Source: BRH-c25 sp035627615
Lineage (GTDB): Bacteria > Bacillota > Clostridia > Lutisporales > Lutisporaceae
Reading direction: 5' to 3'
Assembly (NCBI GenBank): GCA_035627615.1
Contig: DASPLL010000023.1
Location: forward strand, 25,007 to 89,006
DNA: 64,000 nucleotides
The notes below the pieces were generated by a model. The model was not told where the DNA came from. It searched no databases and worked only from the letters and a program-made list of their open reading frames with translations. Of this stretch, positions 9,197 to 17,680 are shown in pieces. The number at the start of each line of letters is the position of its first letter. Position 1 is the stretch's first letter. The position numbers were made by a program, and so were the translations under genes.

Positions 9197-9232
9197 ACGT
9201 CCCCGTGGCTGCCCGTGGCTGCCAGTGGCTGC
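9197..9232. repeat. Right-flank repeat cluster of the REP-associated transposase
   Basis: Immediately after the transposase stop codon, CGTCCCCGTGGCTG is followed by CCCGTGGCTG and CCAGTGGCTG, three tandem units of 10-14 bases. The first is the inverse complement of the left-flank core. The two flanks therefore bracket the gene as inverted repeats. Confidence 0.65.
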
Positions 9233-9244
9233 AATCCTTTATGT

Positions 9245-10153
9245 TTATAAAATACTGTTAATCTGTGTCTTAATTTTTTGTACTGCTGATTCCAAACTGT
9301 TTTTTTCATTTTCCAAAAGCTCCGGCACATAAATTTCTCTTGCACCGTACCGGCCAAGACTAACGGGCATTCCTATGGAAACATCACTGTATCCCAATTC
9401 TCCCTCCAGCGGTATTGAGCATTCAATTATCCTTCCACTGTCCGAAACAATTGCTTCAAGGATTTCCACCACCATGACGGAAGAGGTCCACCCGCTTGTC
9501 CTTTTGCTGTCAAGTCTCTGAAATTCTCCGAACCAGTTGAATAACCTGTTTTTTACCGCTGCCTTTTTTTCATCACTGATTACAATCGGTTTTCCATCAT
9601 ACCTGATATGATTCAGCAGAGGGACCTGCTCTGCACCATGTTCTCCGATGCAATAACCTTCAAGCTTGTCATATTCCAGGTTGAATTCATCAGCTATTGC
9701 CAATTTCAGACGCAAGCTATCATTTGCAGAGAAACCCAGCATCCTTGCCCTGTCACGGTGAAGCTTCCTGTACAGATAAAAATTGAATACATCAATTGGA
9801 TTAGTCGCAGTTATTATTATCCCGTCTTTATTGTATTTGCCAAGCTTTTCTGCTATGTCATCAACGATCCCAAGATTATCCTTCAGATACTCATCCCTTG
9901 TCACTACCTCCCTCTCCGGCGCACCAGCGGCTATAAGAATCACTTCACAATCTCCGATATCCTCATAATCTGCTGCCATTACCTTTGTTTTTGAAAAGGG
10001 TAAAACAGCATGCTCCATGTCCATTACATGGCTTAGCAGCATGTTCCTTCTTCTGCCTAGCAGCTTTATTTCATCAAATAATCCTTTTTGAGCTGCCAGG
10101 AAGGCAGTTGTTGAGCCAATCAGCCCGTTTCCTCCGATCACAGCCAGTTTCAT
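9245..10153 (-). CDS. Lactate/malate dehydrogenase family protein
   Basis: A 302-residue NAD-dependent 2-hydroxyacid dehydrogenase. The N-terminus has a Rossmann glycine motif, VIGGNGLIGS. TATNPID follows, and the catalytic histidine lies in GEHGAEQVP (near residue 170). The substrate-loop arginines are in GAPEREVVTRDEYLKDN. The segment usually reading GT-x-LDSaR is here GFSANDSLRLK, so the family signature is degenerate. That makes lactate versus malate specificity uncertain. Length fits the family. It is a single gene with its own AGGGAGGGG ribosome binding site. Confidence 0.8.
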   Translation of the reverse strand: MKLAVIGGNGLIGSTTAFLAAQKGLFDEIKLLGRRRNMLLSHVMDMEHAVLPFSKTKVMAADYEDIGDCEVILIAAGAPEREVVTRDEYLKDNLGIVDDIAEKLGKYNKDGIIITATNPIDVFNFYLYRKLHRDRARMLGFSANDSLRLKLAIADEFNLEYDKLEGYCIGEHGAEQVPLLNHIRYDGKPIVISDEKKAAVKNRLFNWFGEFQRLDSKRTSGWTSSVMVVEILEAIVSDSGRIIECSIPLEGELGYSDVSIGMPVSLGRYGAREIYVPELLENEKNSLESAVQKIKTQINSIL

Positions 10154-10344
10154 GTTATCCCCTCCCTTTAGTAAATCGGTGAATTGATGTATAGTTTAAT
10201 TATACATCAGGCTAAACCAAAACATACAGCTGCAGTCAATATTTCTGCACAAACCGTTGTGAGCCATATCCCATATGGAACAAAACGAAAGCACATGATA
10301 TAATTAGAATATCTTACATCTTATATCAATGAAAGAAGGCACAA

Positions 10345-11835
10345 ATGAACAGTAATTTTAATGACCTAGGCATTTCGCCTCCCATTTTAAAAGCCATAGA
10401 GGAAATGGGCTTCAAAATGCCTACAAAAGTACAGAGCAAGGCTATTCCACATGTTTTAAAACGTGAGGACCTGATTGTAATGTCTAAGACGGGCAGCGGC
10501 AAGACTGCTGTTTTTGGCATCCCTTTACTGCAAATGACTGATCCGGCCGCAGCAGGGCCCCAGGCTCTGATTCTCACACCAACCCGGGAGCTGGCAGTTC
10601 AGATTGACAGCGATCTCAAACAGATGTCAAAGCATCTTCGGCATAGGACAACTGCTGTCTATGGACAGCATAACATGAACGTTGAAATGCAGGCCCTCAG
10701 TAAGGGCACCTCTATTGTCACAGGAACACCAGGGCGGGTATATGATCACATCAGCCGTGGGAGTCTGGTTACCAAACACGTGAATTTTCTGGTACTGGAT
10801 GAAGCAGACAGGATGCTTGATATGGGTTTTATCGATCAAGTGGAGAGGATTATCAATACCATCCCCGGAGACCGGATGACCCTGCTGTTTTCTGCCACCA
10901 TACCCTCCGAGATCAAAAAGATCTGCAGGGACTACATGAAGCATCCGGTAACTATTGAGATTGAATCACAGACCAAGACAGTGGATACTACCCGGCAAAT
11001 ATACTACCGCGTGGAGCATAACGAAAAGAACACACAGTTGAACCGCCTGCTTATGGTTGAGCAGCCGGAAAGCTGTATGATCTTCTGCAACACAAGGGTC
11101 GCCGTCGACAGGGTTCAGAGCTTTTTATCCCGGAAGGGCTATGCCACTCAGGCACTGCACGGGGATATCCCCCAGGGAAGAAGGCTTAAGACCATGCAGC
11201 AGTTCAAACAGGGAAAGTTTCATCTGCTGGTGGCCACAGATGTTGCAGCCCGCGGCATTCATATCGAAGGCTTGTCCCTGGTGGTCAACTATGATGTCCC
11301 TGTCGAAAAGGACAGCTATGTGCACAGGATAGGGCGTACCGGCAGAGCAGGTAAGACAGGCCGTGCCGTTACTCTGGTCACAGGTGACGACATCATGAAC
11401 CTCTATGCAATAGAAGAGCATATAGGAGCAAGAATTGAAGAGGAGGAATTGCCTTCGGAGTCTGTTCTCAATGAGCGTAGGGCTTCAGCAGAAAAATGGA
11501 TCCAGTCCAAGTCGCCGCAGCGTCTCGAAAAGCCTTCAGCGGATGTCCAGCACAAAGCCCCTGCTGCCAAAGCTGTGGGAGAATTTGATAAAAAACCTCA
11601 GAAAAGCAATTTACCCCGGTCAGTACCGGAAGCAGGCAATAAGAAGAGGCAAAAGAGACCTCAATACAGCAGACCTTATCAGCGCCATGATGAACAGAGA
11701 AACCGGCAGACCGGGATTGAAGCTGCCCAGCAGAATCATACTCCCATACAGAGCCCTGAGCCGTTGAAGAACTTTGAGCCTGCAGCTAAAAAATCGTTTC
11801 TTAAGCGTATGTTACAGCGCATATTGGGCAAGTAA
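10345..11835 (+). CDS. DEAD-box ATP-dependent RNA helicase
   Basis: A 496-residue RNA helicase with all core motifs in order: Q motif (GFKMPTKVQSKAIP), Walker A SKTGSGKT (about 47-54), PTRELA, GTPGR, DEAD (about 152-155), SAT, and in the second RecA domain IFCNTR, DVAARGIHIEG and HRIGRTGRAG (about 327). A basic, low-complexity tail of about 110 residues follows, ending in a Lys/Arg-rich helix typical of RNA-binding extensions. It unwinds RNA duplexes, probably in ribosome assembly or cold adaptation. Its stop codon lies only 6 bp from the end of the converging SLH gene fragment. A -10 like TATAAT is at 10299-10304. Confidence 0.93.
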   Translation: MNSNFNDLGISPPILKAIEEMGFKMPTKVQSKAIPHVLKREDLIVMSKTGSGKTAVFGIPLLQMTDPAAAGPQALILTPTRELAVQIDSDLKQMSKHLRHRTTAVYGQHNMNVEMQALSKGTSIVTGTPGRVYDHISRGSLVTKHVNFLVLDEADRMLDMGFIDQVERIINTIPGDRMTLLFSATIPSEIKKICRDYMKHPVTIEIESQTKTVDTTRQIYYRVEHNEKNTQLNRLLMVEQPESCMIFCNTRVAVDRVQSFLSRKGYATQALHGDIPQGRRLKTMQQFKQGKFHLLVATDVAARGIHIEGLSLVVNYDVPVEKDSYVHRIGRTGRAGKTGRAVTLVTGDDIMNLYAIEEHIGARIEEEELPSESVLNERRASAEKWIQSKSPQRLEKPSADVQHKAPAAKAVGEFDKKPQKSNLPRSVPEAGNKKRQKRPQYSRPYQRHDEQRNRQTGIEAAQQNHTPIQSPEPLKNFEPAAKKSFLKRMLQRILGK

Positions 11836-11841
11836 AGGTTC

Positions 11842-12785
11842 TTATAAACAAAGGACTGCTGCACTGCCCTGCTTCGCAAGCTTCTTCTGCAGCCTTAAGG
11901 CCTTTTCTGACAGTACCATCATGTTCTGCCTTGTGATGCTTGCATCGGGATTGTATTTGTTATTTCCTACACCACCGATGATGCCTAGCTTTTTGGCTAT
12001 GGCTATCTCCCTATAGTAGTATGCATTTTTGCTTATATCGTCGAAGTTGCTATCTGCCTTTGTCTCTAATCCAAGAGTCCTTACCGGGAAGTACAGGAAT
12101 TCCGCCCCGGTGATATTCTTCTTGGGAGCATACTCATTTTCCGATATCCCCTTCAGTATGCCCTTGGATGCCAGCACCTCTATGGGCTTCTTTGCCCAGG
12201 CCGCACTTTCCAGATCGTCAAAGGTCTTATACACGTATACTACCGCATAGCCGCTGAAGTGCGTGGTAGTGAAGATCACCATGCCTGTGGCGGGGTCATA
12301 CCTTCCCGAAGGCACCTCCACCATATTGCCCTGTCCGTCAATGTACCATACGGCTATGTGCTCAGGATCGGCATGCTCCTGTGGAGTCGGCTGATAGGGG
12401 ATGCTTACCGTTACCGGAGCATTCTCATTTCTCCAGGCATAAGGCTTCCCATCCACCTTGAGGCTTAGCTGTATCACCGGCCTATCGCCTATCCAATTTC
12501 TTTTTTCTTCTGTTATACCGGTCATATCCGCCTTTGCGATGTTCAGGGATACTTTACCGGCTGCCGTGCCGGTCTGCTGCGACAGCATGTTGCCGGGGAC
12601 GGTCACTGCTGCTATGTCGGTCTTTATTTCCATCTGAGCCTACCTTCGTATTGTCTGCAGGAGGCTGTGAAGGCGTCCCCGGTGTTCCACCGCCACCACC
12701 GCTGCCGCTGCTGCTGTCAACATTACCTATCAGGGTCAGATTGTTCTCACTGATCACAGCAGCTGTTGTGCCGTTGTATACCTTA
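11842..12785 (-). pseudogene. SLH-domain surface protein fragment (truncated at both ends and frameshifted)
   Basis: Decayed piece of a surface protein paralogous to the one at 20933-24460. From the 5' side it reads a KVYNGTTAA segment resembling YDG/MBG repeats, a Gly-rich linker and PSQPPADNT. Near 12630-12645 the frame changes and continues as VPGNMLSQQ, then a domain matching the paralogue closely (WIGDRP, APVTVSIPY, VWYIDGQG, GRYDPATG, THFSGYAVVYVYKTF) and two SLH motifs. The third SLH motif is missing: the match ends at KKLAKQG and a stop follows beside the helicase gene. The 5' end is lost at the junction with the ABC fragment. There is no signal peptide, so it is not a working gene. 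Confidence 0.8.
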
Positions 12786-12983
12786 TTGCAGGCCATACAG
12801 GAGCTTGCAGGAGGCCGTACGATAACCGTAATCGCACACAGACTTTTGACAGTAAAACGTGCAGACAAAATACTCGTGCTTGAAGAAGGAAAAGTAGTTG
12901 AATTCGGAACCCATATGGAGCTTCTTGAAAAAGATGGGCTTTACAAAAGGCTCTGCGACATGCAGTTCCGATACGAAAATTAA
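12783..12983 (+). pseudogene. ABC transporter ATP-binding domain, C-terminal remnant
   Basis: About 65 codons matching the end of an ABC exporter nucleotide-binding domain: AIQELAGGRTITVIAHRL with the H-loop histidine, then RADKILVLEEGKVVEFGTH and LYKRLCDMQF. Walker A, the signature motif and Walker B are absent. The same frame upstream runs through antisense SLH DNA and has no meaning. A Rho-independent terminator directly follows the stop, as would be expected for the original intact gene. The remnant was produced by deletion or rearrangement at about 12783. Confidence 0.8.
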
Positions 12984-13020
12984 AGCTGAGACACGGGATA
13001 CCTCGTATCTCGGCTCTTTT
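12984..13020 (+). terminator. Rho-independent terminator of the lost ABC transporter gene
   Basis: AGCTGAGACACGGG pairs (with G-U pairs) with CCTCGTATCTCGGCT and is followed by CTTTT. It begins one base after the TAA of the ABC remnant. Confidence 0.7.
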
Positions 13021-13052
13021 CGCCTGTCTTTATAGAATCCCTGCAATCAGGT

Positions 13053-13646
13053 TTATTTTAGCTCTATCTCTTCTCCTGCCTTTACGATCAGTCTGTTCTT
13101 TGCTGTGAATGCCTCAGCTTTTTTTGCATCAAAAAGTGCCCCGGGTACCATATGTATCGGAATTGCGTGCTTTGCCCCAATCAGATCTGCACATCTGGAC
13201 GCTTCTGCCTCATCCATATTATAAATTCCGTCTGTGGGCAGAAGCGCGTAATCGATACTCATTGAAGTGTAATCCTTCATTTCTTTCGTAGTGGAGGTAT
13301 CTCCGGCAGCATAAAGCTTTATACCGTCAAAGGCCAATATATACCCTACACACTGCTTTCTGTCGTGATTTGAATTATATGCCGGGACTGCCTGAATATT
13401 GACTCCGCCTATGTCGAAGCTTTTGTAGCTGCCATTCTGCAGTGCATCCTGATTCTGTATGATAACGCATGTGCTTTTTTTTGCCGGCTTCCCGGTCTGG
13501 TTGTGATCTCCATGCTGGTGGGTAACCAGGATGATATCCGCAGGAATGTCATATCCCTCCCCTACATACGGATCCACGTAGATTACCGACTTGTTATCAG
13601 TAGTAATGCGGAAACTGCCATGCCCCTGAAACAATAACTTTGCCAT
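13053..13646 (-). CDS. Metallo-beta-lactamase fold hydrolase (UlaG/UPF0173-like)
   Basis: A 197-residue single-domain MBL-fold protein. The zinc motif is THQHGDH (about residues 42-48). Further ligands are the histidine in NSNHDRK and the aspartate in AAGDTS; AIPIHMVPG near residue 165 carries the last one. This short form belongs to the branch that includes UPF0173 and UlaG-like hydrolases; the substrate is not predictable. The start follows AAGGAGG. It is monocistronic, between the ABC remnant and an oppositely oriented MFS gene. Confidence 0.85.
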   Translation of the reverse strand: MAKLLFQGHGSFRITTDNKSVIYVDPYVGEGYDIPADIILVTHQHGDHNQTGKPAKKSTCVIIQNQDALQNGSYKSFDIGGVNIQAVPAYNSNHDRKQCVGYILAFDGIKLYAAGDTSTTKEMKDYTSMSIDYALLPTDGIYNMDEAEASRCADLIGAKHAIPIHMVPGALFDAKKAEAFTAKNRLIVKAGEEIELK

Positions 13647-13900
13647 ACTGGTTCCTCCTTATATATATTAATAATATTAGGATACCCTGTTAGCCACATT
13701 TTACCATTCAATTCATGAATTTTGCAACATACATAATGGCGGCAACAATGGCTTAGGCCTTTCTGCTGTTTATTATTTACAATAATAATAAAATATGATA
13801 TATTAATACGCGTGCTTATTATCATACTTTTAATAAATACTATAATAAGAAGTGTATTTTGGGGAGAACAGCATTGGAGCACTCGGAGGTATCACAATTC

Positions 13901-15085
13901 ATGGCTACGTTCTTTTTAATGGTAATCTATATGGCTTTTATCAGCCTGGGGCTGCCCGATTCCCTGTTGGGAACAGCATGGCCGCTCATGCAGCTGGAAT
14001 ACAAAGCGCCCTTTGAGGCAGCAGGCCTGGTTTCCATGTCCATAGCTGGAGGCACTATCGTTTCAAGCTTTGCAAGCGGAGCTGTCCATAAGCATTTGAG
14101 TACCGGAAAAATAACCCTGATCAGCTGCCTGATGACAGCTTCTTCTCTGCTGGGCTTCACTTTTTCACCCTCTCTGCTCTGGCTTCTTTTCCTGGCAGTA
14201 CCTCTTGGCCTGGGGGCAGGCTCTGTTGATGCTGCGTTGAATAATTATGTCGCTACTCATTACAAAGCGCATCATATGAGCTGGCTGCACTGTTTCTGGG
14301 GAGTCGGGGCTACCACCGGACCTATCATAATGTCCCAGTTCATTTCACGGCAGAATTCCTGGAGAAGCGGATACTTTACCGTTTCTATGATTCAGTTCAC
14401 TTTGGCTGCTTTGCTTTTTTTCACTCTCCCGATGTGGAGCCGTATGGCAAAGGAGGTTCACACCCACCCTGTTTATCCCGATGAGGGAGAAAAAGGCGCG
14501 GAAGAAAAGATAAATCCTTTGTATATCAAGGGAGTCAAGTTCTCACTTGTTTCTTTCCTGTTTTACTGCGGTGCGGAAGCTACTATGGGCCTTTGGGGCA
14601 GCAGCTTTCTTGTAAGTGTTAAAGAGCTGCCTGCAGCCTTGGCAGCACAATGGGTTTCTTTGTATTATGGCGGAATAACCGTAGGCAGGTTGATAACGGG
14701 GTTTGTAACCTTAAAGATCAGCAACAGGCTTCTGATCCGTACTGGACAGATCATTACACTGTCCGGAATTCTGCTCCTTCTGCTGCCTTTATCGGCTGTT
14801 TTCTCGCTTCCAGGTTTTATTCTTGTCGGACTTGGCTGTGCACCCATTTTCCCATGTATGATACATGAAACTCCTGCACGTTTTGGCAAGGGAAATTCTC
14901 AAAGGATCATCGGATATCAAATGGCTTTCGCCTATATAGGCGGTACATTTTTGCCTCCAGTCCTGGGATTTGTTGCAGCCCGCACGACAATAGGCCTGCT
15001 TCCATTCTTTGTTCTGGGATATATCATTAGTATAATAATTGCTTCTGAAAAAATAAATGAATCAATGAGATTGAAAAGAGTATGA
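13901..15085 (+). CDS. MFS transporter (FucP/sugar-like or drug efflux)
   Basis: A 394-residue major facilitator with twelve predicted helices and a central loop (about residues 185-205). The N-terminus reads ISLGLPDSLLGTAWP. The segment DAALNNYVATHY in TM4 and the second-half motif YYGGITVGRLITGF resemble the sugar/FucP-like side of the superfamily rather than classical drug exporters. I prefer ATG 13901, which follows GGAGGT by 10 bases; a TTG at 13874 behind GGGGAG is also possible. No cognate regulator is adjacent. A hairpin overlaps the stop codon. Confidence 0.8.
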   Translation: MATFFLMVIYMAFISLGLPDSLLGTAWPLMQLEYKAPFEAAGLVSMSIAGGTIVSSFASGAVHKHLSTGKITLISCLMTASSLLGFTFSPSLLWLLFLAVPLGLGAGSVDAALNNYVATHYKAHHMSWLHCFWGVGATTGPIIMSQFISRQNSWRSGYFTVSMIQFTLAALLFFTLPMWSRMAKEVHTHPVYPDEGEKGAEEKINPLYIKGVKFSLVSFLFYCGAEATMGLWGSSFLVSVKELPAALAAQWVSLYYGGITVGRLITGFVTLKISNRLLIRTGQIITLSGILLLLLPLSAVFSLPGFILVGLGCAPIFPCMIHETPARFGKGNSQRIIGYQMAFAYIGGTFLPPVLGFVAARTTIGLLPFFVLGYIISIIIASEKINESMRLKRV

Positions 15086-15110
15086 CAGGCAGCTTCAATA
15101 CCTGTCATAC
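15080..15110 (+). terminator. Hairpin overlapping the MFS stop codon, possible terminator
   Basis: GTATGACAGG and CCTGTCATAC are perfect 10-bp arms around an 11-base loop. The first arm contains the TGA stop of the upstream gene. The following bases are AT-rich but lack a T run, so termination strength is doubtful. Confidence 0.45.
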
Positions 15111-15239
15111 ATCTAAATATTCAGGTATGAGCTTTATAAGATAAGGCCAGAAGTAACCGAACCAAACTATCGTACGAAACATATTTTATTTCCTTAATAA
15201 GTAATTATGTGACGATAAAAAAATAAAACTGCCACACAA

Positions 15240-15917
15240 TCATATGCCGAATATCCTCTTCAAAGCTGTCCGGTCCAGATTCCTGCCTATGGCAATTCCC
15301 TTGTCAAGCACCCGCTCCCTCGCTTCGTCGCGGTCCAAGCCCTGATTAAGCTTCATCCATTCCTGTGGCACCCAGTTCTCTACCTTGTCATATACATTTG
15401 CAGGCCAACCGTAAGGCTGCCCATAGCTATCCGTCTTCCGCCTGCTTCCGGCCACAGTAATATAAAAATGCTGCTGCAGTTCCATAATAGCCTTATCTAC
15501 TCTGCTGCCGCCCTTTTTTAAAGTGACTCCCAGCTCCCGCCTTATATCACTGGTATTCAACAGGGTCTTTCCCTCAAAAAGCTGCCACAGCTGCCAGACT
15601 GTCTGATTTATCTCCCCTGCCCCACGCCTTTCCTCCATATGCTCCCCCGGGCGAAAGGCTGTAAAAAACATTGAGTACATTTGCGCCGACACAAAGCCCT
15701 TGTGTCCGCCCAGAATACAGCCGAAGGCCAAGCGTTTTTCCTCAGCAGCCCTATCCTTCCAGCGCCATGGATCTGTGTCCGGGTCGCCGGTATGCCAGTT
15801 CTCCTCCGCAGTCTCTTCCGAAAGAGATGGAAAGCCGGGTAAAATATTGGATAGCGCCATAAATCCAAGCTCATCGACCCTGTCCAAAAAATCCTCATAT
15901 TTGTTCAAAAATATCAT
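15240..15917 (-). CDS. AlkZ-related winged-helix protein (putative)
   Basis: A 225-residue soluble protein. Its sequence (ILPGFPSLSEET, WHTGDPDTDPWRWKDR, INQTVWQLWQLFEGK, SRVDKAIMELQQHFYI, YGWPANVYDKVENWVP) looks like the clostridial family named AlkZ-related, distantly linked to winged-helix DNA glycosylases that unhook interstrand cross-links. I place it there from memory of the family pattern; catalytic activity is not established. The second ATG (15917) is preferred because GGAGG directly abuts the first. It lies 21 bp behind the PPOX gene on the same strand, so the two are co-transcribed. Confidence 0.6.
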   Translation of the reverse strand: MIFLNKYEDFLDRVDELGFMALSNILPGFPSLSEETAEENWHTGDPDTDPWRWKDRAAEEKRLAFGCILGGHKGFVSAQMYSMFFTAFRPGEHMEERRGAGEINQTVWQLWQLFEGKTLLNTSDIRRELGVTLKKGGSRVDKAIMELQQHFYITVAGSRRKTDSYGQPYGWPANVYDKVENWVPQEWMKLNQGLDRDEARERVLDKGIAIGRNLDRTALKRIFGI

Positions 15918-15938
15918 CAGCATCCTCCGATAAATACT

Positions 15939-16352
15939 CTATTTCAAGCTCAATTCCTCATATTGGGAGTCAATCCACAAGACTGATCCATCAGCCGAAA
16001 ATTTCAATACGCAGTAATTGGGATCAGTCACTCCGCCAGGAAAATGATTCACAAACCAGTCCAGCCACATTTCTTTTTTGATTTCAGGCTCTGTAAGGAT
16101 TTCCACCGTACCCGTCAGGGTAACATTGTTGCTTCCGTCACAGTAGCACAAGCATGCTTTGTTATTCAGCCTGATGCATTTAGCTTTTCCGGAGTTCAGG
16201 CTGGTTGCAAACCAGGCGTGATTTATCCCTTCCGTTTTCAGACTTGAAATAGTAGATGCCCTGGGAAATCCTGCTTCATCAATCAAGGCTATTACTGCAG
16301 TCTCAGCCTCCTCCATTATAGCTCCTGCTTTTGTGATCAGTTCGTGCTCCAT
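15939..16352 (-). CDS. Pyridoxamine 5'-phosphate oxidase-family flavoprotein
   Basis: A 137-residue split-barrel protein like general stress protein 26. It has the N-terminal ALIDEAGFPRASTIS strand pair, an HAWFATSLNSGKAKCI segment and VTLTGTVEIL. The family binds FMN, F420 or haem; the genuine PNPOx catalytic residues are not evident, so vitamin B6 synthesis is unlikely. It is the first gene of a two-gene unit with the AlkZ-like protein. The WYL regulator upstream on the same strand may control it. Confidence 0.8.
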   Translation of the reverse strand: MEHELITKAGAIMEEAETAVIALIDEAGFPRASTISSLKTEGINHAWFATSLNSGKAKCIRLNNKACLCYCDGSNNVTLTGTVEILTEPEIKKEMWLDWFVNHFPGGVTDPNYCVLKFSADGSVLWIDSQYEELSLK

Positions 16353-16439
16353 GTAATTTCACACTCCTTCGCATACCGCATATTGCTCTGGCCCTATGCA
16401 GCCGCTTTTTGCTCTATATTATCACAATGAATAAGACAA

Positions 16440-17357
16440 CTATATGTCATGTTCATATTTCAGAATAATTTTTTTTGCCTTTTCTTTTATCTCATCAGCC
16501 ATATCAACAGGCTCAAGGACCCTTACCTTATCCCCGAAACCCAGTATCCAGGATATCATATGGTTCCTGTTTGTATACCCAATGGAGAATTTAAGACTTC
16601 CATCCTCCGTAAAAACATAACAATCGGGCCCGTATTCCTCAACCAGGCGGTATTCCATTGACTTGTCAAACAGTACCGTAATCCTGTTTTTATCAATAAA
16701 GTAACCATCCATATCAAGCTTTTCCGCAGGTATTTCCCTTGGGACATACAGCTCATCAAGCACCTTATGCCTCCATAACCGGTTGAGCTTGAACAGGCGA
16801 AAAGCATTTCTCTCCCTGCAGTAACCGAACACATACCAGGCAGTCCACCTGTAAGTAATAAAATATGGCTCAATTGTACGTTTTGAAAGCCCCTTTTCCG
16901 AATAGTAATCAAAGCTCACAAGCTTATTTCCAGCTATCGCGGCTTTCAGCAGCCTGATTTTTTCTGAAAGGCTGGATTTGTAATGGGAAGCCAGGTCAAT
17001 GAAAAGAGTATCCTTTGTAGAGAAAAGCGCTTCATTTTTGGGTGCCAGCTTTGAAATCAATGCTTTGATTCCCGAAGTATCAGAAACACTGCCAAGGCTT
17101 TTTAACCCGGTTATGATATTCTGAAGCTCCTCAACCGACAATACTCTTTTATCCAGCTTGAAGCCCTCCGCAATGGCGATCCCCCCATCACCACCCTGAT
17201 AGGTGATAACTGGTATCCCAGCTTTACATATGTCGTCAATATCCCTGTGGATGGTCCTGCGGGAAACCTCGAATCTCTCCGCCAGCTCAGGCGCCGTTAT
17301 CTTGCTGCACTGCAGCAGTATCGTGATAATTCCTAATAAACGGTCTATCTTCATCAT
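16440..17357 (-). CDS. YafY-type transcriptional regulator (HTH_11 plus WYL domain)
   Basis: A 305-residue regulator. An N-terminal winged helix (about 5-60; ITAPELAERFEVSRRTIHRDI) is followed by a helical linker and a WYL domain (about 140-225; LVSFDYYSEKGLSKRTIEP, TAWYVFGYCRERNAFRLFKL). A WCX-type C-terminal domain completes it. WYL proteins sense nucleic acids or small ligands, and many YafY-type members control DNA-damage or stress genes. It stands 87 bp upstream of the PPOX/AlkZ-like pair on the same strand, so it may regulate that pair. The start follows AAGGGTG. Confidence 0.88.
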   Translation of the reverse strand: MMKIDRLLGIITILLQCSKITAPELAERFEVSRRTIHRDIDDICKAGIPVITYQGGDGGIAIAEGFKLDKRVLSVEELQNIITGLKSLGSVSDTSGIKALISKLAPKNEALFSTKDTLFIDLASHYKSSLSEKIRLLKAAIAGNKLVSFDYYSEKGLSKRTIEPYFITYRWTAWYVFGYCRERNAFRLFKLNRLWRHKVLDELYVPREIPAEKLDMDGYFIDKNRITVLFDKSMEYRLVEEYGPDCYVFTEDGSLKFSIGYTNRNHMISWILGFGDKVRVLEPVDMADEIKEKAKKIILKYEHDI

Positions 17358-17680
17358 TTCACCCTTCTACTATTCCTGCAGGTCATTTACAGCTGTACGC
17401 CGGCAGGAAACCTTACAGACAACCGGAAGGCAAAATAAAACCTCCCTTAAGTAAAGCAACTATCAATTCTACTTTACCAAATCAGGAGGTTTTTAGCTAT
17501 TATTATATTGTACTCCCACTGTTTCCCAATGGACAGGCACCTTGTCCCACCCTGTCTCCCTGTTTTTTCTCAATACCTTATAACAACAGAAGTAATTGCG
17601 TAAGCAATTACAACACACTGTTTCAACGAGGCGGGGTATATACCCGCCACCTATAGAGGTCAGGGACATCTTTTGCCTAG
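17358..17680. other. Intergenic region with three inverted repeats
   Basis: No coding region is recognised. It holds AAAACCTCC...GGAGGTTTTT (17437-17494) with a nested GTAAAG/CTTTAC pair, the palindrome GTAATTGC-GTAA-GCAATTAC (17592-17611), and GGCGGG...CCCGCC (17630-17648). A dispersed GGACAGG/CCTTGTCC repeat lies at 17531-17549. The first hairpin ends in a T run and could terminate transcription on the plus strand. Confidence 0.6.
17531..17549. repeat. Dispersed REP-like palindrome (GGACAGGCACCTTGTCC)
   Basis: Imperfect palindrome of the GGGACAGGTACCTTGTCCC family found at several intergenic places in this window, including 26004, 30748 and 53481. Confidence 0.6.

Noticed and set aside
12534..12782. 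Plus-strand frame continuous with the ABC remnant
   Set aside because: This part is antisense SLH-fragment DNA; only the codons after about 12783 resemble an ABC protein.
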